From the NCBI GenBank assembly GCA_964036045.1, contig OZ038379.1, forward strand, positions 185,652,495 to 185,716,494: 64,000 nt of DNA, written 5' to 3'. Under the pieces are notes generated by a model. That model ran no database searches. It saw only the letters and a program-made list of their open reading frames with translations, and had not been told where the DNA came from. Within the stretch, counting starts at the first letter, position 1, and every line of letters starts with the position of its first letter. The position numbers were made by a program, and so were the translations under genes. This DNA is from Eutreptiella sp. 'Long Island Sound 2002'. Lineage: Eukaryota > Euglenozoa > Euglenophyceae > Eutreptiales > Eutreptiaceae. Below, piece by piece: positions 50,046-57,667 of this stretch.

Positions 50046-50261
50046 CCCTTGTCACCAACGCCAGCAGGCGGTTCAACGGTTCCGTGACGTTCACATCCAG
50101 TTTGGCACTGCACTCCGCGTGCAAGCCCCCGCACTGGGCCGCCCAGATCCGGCCCTTGTGGTGCAACGCGCCGGCGCCTTTTTTGTTCTGCTTCCACCAG
50201 CGCTCGCACTTGTTGCCGCAGACCATCACGGGGATGTGCTTGTCCAACAGGCCTTCGATGC
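50046..50261 (-). CDS. Rab/Ras-like small GTPase, downstream exon
   Basis: The acceptor CTGGATTTTCAG ends at 50262, and its phase matches exon 1 exactly. The joined protein has the guanine-specificity motif NKCE at residues 123-126 (usually NKxD) and ECSAK at 156-160, followed by a terminal helix like that of Rab proteins. The spacing from WD to NK is about 60 residues, standard for the superfamily, which strongly supports a direct join. A short insertion rich in Trp, Lys and Gly (127-152) sits between NKCE and SAK. The exon ends ACAAGGG|GTGAGT, a strong donor, so a short C-terminal exon must follow. I could not find it or any prenylation Cys motif. Confidence 0.8.
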
Positions 50262-50330
50262 CTGAAAATCCAGGGAGGTTGCTACTGGCAGAGGGCCCAA
50301 GAGTTGGCGTGCATAAAGATCACTCAGGGC

Positions 50331-51030
50331 CAAACATTACATTACGTTATGCCACAGTACAGTACATTACATTACATTACATTACATTACATTACATTAC
50401 ATTACATTACATTACATTACATTACATTACATTACATTACATTACATTACATTACATTACATTACATTACATTACATTACATTACATTGCATTACATTGC
50501 ATTACATTGCATTACATTACATTACATTACACTGCATTACATTACACTGCATTACATGACATTACATTGCATTGCATTGCATGACATTACATGACATTAC
50601 ATGACATTACATGACATTACATGACATTACATGACATTGCATGACATTACATGACATTACATGACATTACATGACATTACATGACATTACATTACATTAC
50701 ATTACATTACATTACATTACATTACATTACATTACATTACATTACATTACATTACATGACATGACATTACATTACATGACATTACATTACATTACATCAC
50801 ATTACATTACATTGCATTACATTACATTGCATTACATTACATTACATGACATTACATGACACTGCATTACATCACATGACAGTACATTACACTGCATTAC
50901 ACAACACTACATGACAATACACTACATTACACAAGATTGCATTGTATTACATTACATGACATTGCATGACATTACATTATAACTCATCACAAAACATTAC
51001 GTTACGGTACAATACATTACATTACATTCC
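50331..51030 (+). repeat. (ATTAC)n pentanucleotide array, 0.7 kb
   Basis: Nearly pure ATTAC units run from about 50367 to 50500, then drift to mixtures with ATGAC, ATTGC and ACTGC while keeping period 5. The array sits in the GTPase intron; read in the transcript strand it is GTAAT. Confidence 0.97.
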
Positions 51031-51274
51031 CCCTCCACATGGAATCAGCCTGACATGGCATTACTTAGGTGCCCCATCATCAACCACCGGCACAGCGTGG
51101 AATTTCTTATCATGAGATAAAACCACTTTGACTTTTTGAACATGTTCAACTAGCATCACAGGTGTATATCCCATGCTGTATCAGGGCCCACTGATATAGG
51201 GGTCAACTTGTGAGAAACTGGAAGTGGCGACGTATCCCCTGTATTGGGGCGAGCCGAAACGGGAGAAATAACAT

Positions 51275-51391
51275 ACAACACAACACAACACAACACAACA
51301 CAACACAACACAACACAACACAACACAACACAACACAACACAACACAACACAACACAACACAACACAACACAACACAACACAACACAACAC
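51275..51391 (+). repeat. (CACAA)n pentanucleotide array
   Basis: A pure CACAA array of about 23 units. It has the same period as the flanking ATTAC arrays but an unrelated unit, in the same intron. Confidence 0.97.
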
Positions 51392-51465
51392 CTGTCCCTT
51401 AGATTACGCCAAGTTGGCCAAATAGCCGCATTGCATGTGCGCGCCACGTCAACTGCTCCCTCATT

Positions 51466-51757
51466 ACACGACATTACATTACATGATATCACGTTGCATG
51501 GCATTTCATTACGTTACAGTACAATACAGTACGTTACTCTGCATTACGTTACACTAGAGTACACTACAGTACATTACATCGCGTTCCAATACATTACATT
51601 GCATTACATTACGTTACGTTACGTTACATCACATTCCAATACATTACATTACAATACATTACGTTGCATTACATTACATTACATGACATGACATGACATT
51701 ACATTACATTACATTACATTACATTACATTACATTACATTACATTACATTACATTAC
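51466..51757 (+). repeat. Second (ATTAC)n array
   Basis: A degenerate start (ATTACGTTAC, GTTACACTAG) gives way to pure ATTAC near 51690-51757. It is the same unit and orientation as 50331-51030, interrupted by about 435 bases that contain the CACAA array. Confidence 0.93.
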
Positions 51758-52531
51758 AATAGTTCATGTGCTGATCACGAAGATTGGTTTGGATTTGGGG
51801 ATGTATGCGGGAGGCAGGCCCATGAGGGGTGGACAACTGTTTGGTGGCCCATTTCGCTGATTTTTCGGGGGTGAAGCTGCTGTCGCACAGGGCCTCTTGC
51901 TCATCGGTATTGACAAACTTCCATCCTGGCCTGTGGTCCTCATCCTGGCTGTTCATGTTGTGAGAAGAAGGCTCACGTCTCAAGTGGTCTGTTCGTATGT
52001 CTTCCTCAGCAGCTGAGAATTCATATTTCAAACGGGACGGCGTGTGTTGTGGAGGAGCAGAATAAGGGATGGAACACAGCGGTGGCGGGAAAACCCAAGT
52101 GCACAACCGTTGTCCCCCGAGCCCCTTCAAAAAGAAAAAAAGGCACAGAAACCAACAACGACCCGACTGCAGATGTCTCAGTCTCACAACATGAACCACA
52201 CACATGATAGAAAGTAGGGAAGGGCAAAAGTCTGCACATTGTTGGGCTCCTTCACGACCCCGTTCACCACCCCACCACGCCCGACCGCAACATTGCTTTA
52301 CCCTGCTTGCAACTAATGACCAAAAACACCGATGCTTGCAGCTCTTGGGGGACAAATTTGAACAAAGTTGGGGAGGGTGGGAATAGACCGGGATCTATTC
52401 CCTCTTCGAGGTGGTTTTGTGTGTGCTTTTCACATGCGGGGATGCCTGCTTGGACTGCATGGAGATCGGCTACCTTGATGCTCTTGAGCGTGCATCGCCG
52501 TAAGCTATGCATTAGACAGGGCTCGGCTTAC

Positions 52532-52625
52532 CCAGGGATTGGCGCATCTACAAAGATTTGCAGATCAATCAAACGATCCATTTCATGGGCTCCAGGCTCC
52601 AGGTCAGTGGAGATGCGGTGCCAGT
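52532..52625 (-). CDS. Possible in-frame cassette exon of the GTPase gene
   Basis: A 94-base stretch lies 69 bases downstream of the exon 1 donor, between CCCCGCAG (acceptor) and CCTGG|GTAAGC (donor). It encodes 30 complete codons in the phase left by exon 1, beginning Asp-Trp-His-Arg-Ile-Ser. Its exit phase fits an alternative acceptor GCCAG at 50285, in-frame with the downstream exon. Inclusion would insert about 39 residues between the switch II strand and NKCE, in the region where RABL3/LIP1-type GTPases carry an insert. The shorter join gives canonical spacing, so this exon may be alternative, or coincidental. Confidence 0.35.
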
Positions 52626-52694
52626 CTGCGGGGAGGACACTGCACGCAGGACTGTCCACGAGGAATTGGGGCACAGGACAGGATTAGCGCACAC

Positions 52695-53013
52695 CCGACT
52701 GCCACTGTTTTTGAACAGCTGCCAATGACTTCTGGGATGAGAGGTCATACACAAGCAACACCCCCAGGCAGTCACTGCACGTTTGCACCGCCAGGCGCTG
52801 CTTGTGAAAATCGCCTGGACAATCCCAGAACTGGAACGGCACGACGGCATCGGCGGCACTGCCATCCCCGCAATGAGTCCGGTACATATAGTCATGGAAC
52901 GAGACCCCGTTGGTGGCCGTGTAGGGCTCTGCAAAGGTGTTTCCCAAGAAGCGCCGCAGGATGCTGGTCTTCCCCGCCTCCGAGGGGCCCAGCACCACGA
53001 TGACCTTGGCCAT
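52695..53013 (-). CDS. Rab/Ras-like small GTPase, exon 1
   Basis: ATG at 53013 opens 106 codons with the N-terminal half of a small GTPase. The P-loop GPSEAGKTS is at residues 9-17, the switch I motif TNGVSF at 34-39 and the switch II motif WDCPGD at 63-68. The hydrophobic strand VLLVYDLS at 85-92 and KSLAAVQKQW follow as in Rab proteins. The exon ends TCGG|GTGTGC. Known family members hydrolyse GTP and switch membrane traffic. Here the usual catalytic Gln after the switch II Gly is Asp68, so intrinsic hydrolysis may be weak. No closer subfamily can be assigned. The gene continues in the exon at 50046-50261. Confidence 0.85.
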
Positions 53014-53241
53014 GAAAGGTCACATGGTGGCGGGGGGTCTGAGAGGAGCGACACGGAGGCGGGACGGGGGTAAAAGGATGGAGGGCAGTAACGCTGTTTG
53101 TTGACGAGAAAAATGAATTCTTGTCGACTTCGCCGTGCGAAAAAATCCAACACCAGCAGGTCATGGGTTAGTGACAGGGTTGGTGTCGGGTGAGGGTTCG
53201 GGATGACCTAGCCGTACCAAACCAGCCTCAACTCAAAACGG

Positions 53242-53480
53242 AGCATGGATTGTGAGTCCGTGTCTCAAACTCATGGGACCACAGGACAAAGCGTGGATTG
53301 TGTGTCCGTCCCCCCAACTCAAGGGGCCACAACACAGAGTGCGGATTGTGAGTCCGTATCCCCAACTCATGGGAGCACAGAATAAATCATGGATTGTGAG
53401 TCTGCATCCCCAACTCAAGGGGCCACTTGACAGAGTGTGGATTGTGTGCCCATATACCCTACTCAAGGGTCCACAAGACG
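53242..53480 (+). repeat. 48-bp minisatellite, 5 copies
   Basis: Five units of about 48 bases share ATGGATTGTGAGTCCGT, then CCCAACTCA-GGG-CCACA. The length is a multiple of three and both strands stay open as 16-residue repeats. I see no start context or domain to favour coding. The block lies just upstream of the GTPase start codon and could be in its promoter or 5' region. Confidence 0.85.
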
Positions 53481-53984
53481 GGGGGGGGGGGGCAAAGCTC
53501 TCATAAGCCAAAGGTACATCTATATATACCAAGGCTTTCATTCGAATCATGCTCAAACTGCGAGGTTCAACATTCCTACATCCTACATCGCTGCAATAAC
53601 CATGAGTTCAGAGTTCATGTGTGGGCCTTGCGGTAGCCCCTAGCACACTGATTCACAGCTTCCTAACCGTAGGAACAATACTCCATCCCTCTTGCATGGA
53701 CATATGGACTTCATATGGCGGTTTATGCCGGAGTCAGTGGGTCAGTGAGGGTGACCCCCCCCAAAACTGGGCCAACCAGAGGCAGAGCAGAAACACTGCA
53801 ACGAACAAACACACAGTAGCCTCCATAGAGCCCCAAGCTGTGTCTGTGCAGTTGCAGGTGCAATTCCCCGTGCAAAACTAGTGCTAACGTGTTTGATCGC
53901 GGAAACGCCACAACGAACAAACCGCACATTCTTGTGCAGCAGGAATCGGGAATAGAAAAAATAGAAAAGAGGAAAGAGAGCTGC

Positions 53985-54085
53985 CGGCGCCATCGTCTAC
54001 ACGCCGGGCATCGAACCTACACCCTCCGGGACGAAGCCCCGGTGCACTTCCAGTATACGCTACCGATGTGGTTAAATAATCGTCA
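53985..54085 (-). repeat. tRNA-like fragment (probable SINE), copy 1
   Basis: The minus strand has a B-box-like GGTTCGATGCC and, upstream, CATCGGTAGCG resembling an A box, plus a CCGGG/CCCGG hairpin in the anticodon-arm position. T-stem pairing is poor. A diverged relative of the same block lies at 54170-54270 on the plus side, which supports a dispersed family over a functional tRNA. Confidence 0.4.
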
Positions 54086-54319
54086 CCGTACCCACCACCC
54101 TACTCCGCATTTTCCACATCGCTGGTGGCGGTGACCTAGCGCCGTAGCCACACCAAGAGCAGTCGCTCTTTATGAGCTGGCCGGCGCCGTCGCCTCCACG
54201 GTTCGCGACGGGCCGCGATGACGGAGCGCGCTGCGGGGCCGTGCACTTTCAGGTATGCTCGCACCTTACCATTCATGCACAGCCAAAAAATTGAAACATC
54301 CCTGGGCTGCGGGACGTTT

Positions 54320-54395
54320 GGCGGTTCCCCGCCCTTTCCGGGTTCGAACCACCCTATGTGGAATGGAAGAGTTGTGCACGACCAACTGTGGCACA
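54320..54395 (-). repeat. tRNA-like fragment, copy 2
   Basis: GGTTCGAACC (B box) at about 54340 and, on the minus strand, CAGTTGGTCGTGCAC (A box) at the expected distance. Stem complementarity is incomplete. Confidence 0.35.
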
Positions 54396-54536
54396 CCTCA
54401 GGAAAAATATCGGGTATGTGCAATCAAAGGTAGAACTGGGCATACAGGCTACCGTACACAAACAGGATCAAAAGGAAGTTATAGGGCGCCACAGGCAAGC
54501 CGGCTACTGTGCCCTCCATGTTGTGCGCACCACAAC

Positions 54537-54612
54537 TGGCGGTCTGCCCCCCTATTTTTGGGTCGGGGAACACAAAAAAAATGGGGTTTAGGGTCTGATG
54601 AGACAGTGTGGG
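54537..54612 (-). repeat. Dispersed repeat F, copy 1
   Basis: TATTTTTGGGTCGGGGAACA followed by an A run and ATGGGGTTTAGGGTCTG is the inverted counterpart of 56585-56665. A related third copy occurs at 62758-62830. Confidence 0.75.
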
Positions 54613-55149
54613 GGGGCCTCAATTGGTCAGGCGTGGACCCGCCACTTAGCTCCAGCCGCGCCTGCCTCACGACCTTCATCGCCATCTCAGTTCCATGGTT
54701 GTCCGTGTCACGCAGACAGTGCTTTGCAGTTCGTCCCGTCCCTCGTCCCTGGATGGGGTAAGAGTCAGGCTGCTTCTACAGGGTTCAGGGCATTGTCGCC
54801 TTCGGACTGAGTTTGGGGCGTAGCGTTTGTTGTGTCCCACTTTGGCTCCCACCGTCGCACTGGCATGCTCGCTTGCGCTGGCCCCTCTCGGCCACACACC
54901 TGTGTTTCCGGGTCACCTGGTCGTGGGGGGTGGGGCGGTCAGAGGTCACCCTTGTGGGCCACTGCCACCGGCCCTGGGCTATTTAGGTCCTTAGGATTTA
55001 AAAACCCCAGTGGGTACTGGCTTTTCGGAGGTCAACATACAGCCATACAGAGGGTGGGAAGGCTGGGCGGCGCCGAGGCGCCTGCATGTGTGGTGAGTGT
55101 GTTTGCGTGTGCGGTTGTTCCCTGTGCCAAGTTCCAGTTCTTCTCAGAA

Positions 55150-55240
55150 GGCGGCCGCTCAAGTGGCAGCGCACCCGGCGTTTGCCGTGAGGGAGGTGGT
55201 TCGAGTCCCGGGACCTCCTACCTGTTCGAGTACAGGTGGC
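55150..55240 (+). repeat. tRNA-like fragment, copy 3
   Basis: GCTCAAGTGGCAGCGCA is a good A box and GGTTCGAGTCCC a good B box, at normal spacing. The anticodon arm and T stem do not fold properly; GGAGGT pairs instead with ACCTCC around the B box. This is a degenerate tRNA derivative. Confidence 0.4.
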
Positions 55241-55404
55241 GGCGCGCACTGCTGCAGGTGTGTGTGGTTCCTGCGTGTCACTTTTTGGGGGTTGGGGCAA
55301 AACGGACGAGACCTCCACCCGATCCACCGGTACCGGTGGTGGCGCGGGTTGCTGTAGGGGGGGGTGGTTCCCACGACGCCGACTAGAGAGCTCTACGTGC
55401 AGGG

Positions 55405-55492
55405 AACCCAAGAGCACCAGCTCCCGGGATCGAACCCCGCACTGGACGACTGAAGACTACCGCTCTCACTACTGGGCCGTGCCGGTCTCTTG
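55405..55492 (-). repeat. tRNA-like fragment, copy 4
   Basis: The minus strand carries GGCACGGCCCAGTAGTGAGA followed by GGGGTTCGATCCC. The T stem has two mismatches and the anticodon stem is weak, so I favour a pseudo-tRNA or SINE head. Confidence 0.4.
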
Positions 55493-56025
55493 CCCTGTTT
55501 GGGGTTTGTGACGCTCATGGAGTCTGAACCTATGGGGGTGTGGGCTCGCGTGCACTATGGCGTGCCAAACAAAGGGCGGCTGGGGTCCGGTGTTCCACAC
55601 CGTGAGCCCTCCGTGCTGCACGTGATCGTGGAGGCCGTTGCTGGTGATCTGGGTGCCAGCCAGGCCTCATCACAGCTGCCTGGGGGGGAGGGGGGGGCTG
55701 ACGAGGGGAAGAGTTCCTGCCTGACGTCACGCATTGGTGTTTGCCGTGGTGAGCGGGAGACCGCCCGCGACCTCCATCCAGAGGCCGGGTCAGTACAGCC
55801 TGGTGAGTGGCGTGGTCTCTTGGAGGCTGGGGTGCAGTCCCCGACTTCCAGCAGTGGAGTAACTCCCTGTCTGCGGGGGGTCGGGGGGGGGGGGGTGTGC
55901 CACGAGGAGGCGGGCTGGCCGCCCGCTCCTCCGGAGAAAACATGGGTTGCTCATCCAGGTCGGACTCGTCTTCCTGATCCTGTGCCTGCCCTTCCTGCTG
56001 CGGGCGCCGGGCCGAGGTGACATAC

Positions 56026-56250
56026 CCTCGGAGGAGGGGGGATTTGCGGCGGCCCATGTCAGCCAGTGTGCCCGCGTGTGTGTTCCCTACAATGCCAACG
56101 TGTGAGGGGACATGCAGCCAGCGTACCGCTGCCCCTGCCTGCTCAATTTCCCCAAGGAGTTGCTCCCACAGGTCCACGTGGCCCACCGGCCCCCGCGAAC
56201 CTTGCCAGTCATGGCGCCGCCATTTGCTGGCTTTGCCTGTGGCCTGTTGC
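56026..56250 (-). CDS. RNase H-like exon, probably degraded
   Basis: The minus-strand exon runs from an acceptor CCACACAG ending at 56251 to CGAGG|GTATGT at 56026, 225 bases. Its translation shows Asp-Leu-Trp-Glu-Gln-Leu-Leu, then Val-Arg-Trp-Leu-His-Val-Pro-Ser-His and Gly-Asn-Thr-His-Ala-Gly-Thr-Leu-Ala. That is the C-terminal half of an RNase H fold, which normally has GHSGxxGNExAD. The last catalytic Asp is Gly here, so activity is doubtful. The N-terminal catalytic residues would lie on upstream exons, not found. It could be a host RNase H1 gene or a fragment of a LINE-type element. Confidence 0.5.
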
Positions 56251-56584
56251 CTGTGTGGGGGGGGGGGGGGCTGCACTGAGGTATTTGTGGCCTGATTTGT
56301 TGTTTTTATGTGCATTTTGCTGCTTTTTTTGTTCAAATATCTGTTTGGCCAAACCCTTCTGCTAGTTTTTGTGAATGTCCGCTATGTCCCTCCACCTAAG
56401 GCACCGAAGACACCAATTGTCATCAGGACAAAGCTCTTGTGCTGTCCAACAGCCTCGTGTTGATTGGACGGTGCTGGAAGTGCGAGCTGGGGGTACCCTT
56501 TACGTGCGGGCACAACAGCTGCCTACCCACCAGATCGAATATCCTGGGGTGGTCCTAGACTTCATCCGCATCTTCAAAATTGTA

Positions 56585-56665
56585 TAGTGACTCGCTGACA
56601 CAAGCAGACCCTGAACCCCATTTTTTTTTTGTGTTTCCCGACCCAAAAATAGAGGGGGGTCCCTA
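56585..56665 (+). repeat. Dispersed repeat F, copy 2
   Basis: Inverted match of 54537-54612, including the run of T and TTTCCCGACCCAAAAATAG. It lies just outside the (CA)n tract that borders the retroelement. Confidence 0.75.
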
Positions 56666-56717
56666 ACCCTGCCCCAAAATGCAGCCTTGGGTCTACAGGG
56701 TGGGGATTGCGTATTCG

Positions 56718-56718
<1 letters not shown>

Positions 56719-56784
<66 letters not shown>
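56719..56784 (+). repeat. (CA)n tract at the retroelement's 3' side
   Basis: About 33 CA units directly abut the direct repeat at 56785. A second (CA)n abuts the other direct repeat, at 62271. Confidence 0.97.
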
Positions 56785-56787
<3 letters not shown>

Positions 56788-56909
56788 CGTGCGGGAAAAC
56801 CAGTGGGGACCAAACGCGGGGCACAACGTCAGTGAAGACGAAAGCAGGCGAAGGCACTGGTCACCGAGACAATTTCATCAGGCCATTAACAAAAAGCTAG
56901 GCAAGGTCC
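56785..56909 (+). repeat. Terminal direct repeat of the retroelement (3' side)
   Basis: From CTTCGTGCGGGAAAACCAG to GGCAAGGTCC, matching 62141-62270 with a 4-base indel and one substitution. The minus strand contains CTGATGA, but no GAAA box follows at a distance compatible with a hammerhead ribozyme. Confidence 0.93.
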
Positions 56910-57227
56910 TTTCTGAGACAGGAGTGACGGTGTACAGGAGTTTGTTCGCACAGTGCAAGTTGCGCTGATCACTACAGACCCTGCCCACTGCCCGGCCCTG
57001 TCTAACCAATGATTGTATGATCTGTTGAAAACCGCAGCGCTACTTACATGTCTACTCTGGAGGTACTTAGCTGGAGACGGGTGTAACCACCCGCTCACAC
57101 ACACACAGACTCCAAGGGGGCCCGTCATGGTCAGTGAATCCGACGAATTTCGCTGTCGCTTTGTGGCGCACACCGTGGCGTGTCGCTGTGTTGGTATGCG
57201 TGCATGGTGCTTTTTTTGGCTGTGGTG

Positions 57228-57305
57228 TGTGCTACCCCAGCGGTTGAAGCGCTGGGCTCGTGCCGTGAAGGCGCCGGTTCGATTCCCGCTGTGCGCGTGG
57301 CTGCA
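57228..57305 (+). repeat. tRNA-like fragment, copy 5, inside the retroelement
   Basis: CCCCAGCGGTTGAAGCGC (A box region) and GCCGGTTCGATTCCCGC (T arm, four of five pairs) are correctly spaced. The acceptor ends do not pair, so it is not a complete tRNA. Confidence 0.45.
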
Positions 57306-57551
57306 CTGCCAAAGAGAAGACTCGCTGCAGGAGCCCGGCTGCAGCGAATGCGCCCCCCTCGCCACGCTGCCGGGCTTCCAGTCGCGCAAGCGGCGCGCGC
57401 CGCCGGAGGGGGCGGTGGTGCGTTTTTTGGGCGCGTGTAGGGGGTCGGGGGTTTGGGGGGGGGGTTTGCCTGAAAAAGCGAGGCGCACCGCCCGCTGCCG
57501 GTGCCCGTGGACTCGCTGGCCGCGTGTGCTGTTGTAGGGGGCGGTGGTGCG

Positions 57552-57630
57552 TTTACGACGATAGGAGGATTCGAACCTCCGCTATAGGCAGACGAGTCTA
57601 TGTCGCTGACCACTGGTCCACTCCAGGCCT
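57552..57630 (-). repeat. tRNA-like fragment, copy 6, inside the retroelement
   Basis: The best tRNA likeness in the window: minus-strand GGACCAGTGGTCAGCG as A box and GGAGGTTCGAATCCTCC as a perfect T arm. The acceptor stem is not complementary and the anticodon arm is ambiguous. I call it tRNA-derived, not a working tRNA gene. Confidence 0.5.
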
Positions 57631-57667
57631 CTTACACGTCTGTGGCACGAACATGCACATTCATGGG

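Larger units (their letters stand above)
50262..52694 (-). other. 2.4-kb GTPase intron packed with pentanucleotide arrays
   Basis: The donor G|GTGTGC at 52694 and acceptor TTTTCAG at 50262 bound an intron of 2,433 bases. It holds three period-5 arrays (about 50331-51030, 51275-51391, 51466-51757), a possible cassette exon (52532-52625) and two further protein-like minus-strand stretches: 52512-52264 and 52040-51777. The second of these is strongly polar with many Glu, Asp, Lys and His. Its phase does not fit the flanking exons, so it may be a nested or mobile sequence. Confidence 0.7.
54613..56025. other. No confident gene; tRNA-like fragments
   Basis: Two tRNA-like fragments are listed separately. 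The remaining frames are Pro/Gly-rich with no domain. A Glu/Asp-rich minus-strand stretch near 55920-56010 could be a further exon after the RNase H-like one, but I see no clear acceptor. Confidence 0.3.

Noticed and set aside
50304-51504. Open frames reading Thr-Leu-His-Tyr-Ile or Cys-Val-Val-Leu repeats
   Set aside because: They are translations of pentanucleotide satellites inside an intron.
51744-52355. Independent 200-codon minus-strand gene
   Set aside because: Only part of the frame is protein-like and no start or splice context ties it together. It is noted as an unassigned stretch in the GTPase intron.
56785-56909. Hammerhead ribozyme in the terminal repeat
   Set aside because: The minus strand has CTGATGA as known from some Penelope elements, but no GAAA box follows at a spacing that gives stem II and a cleavage site. 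I could not assemble the three stems.
57552-57630. Functional tRNA gene
   Set aside because: The T arm is perfect, but the acceptor stem does not pair and the anticodon loop cannot be set.
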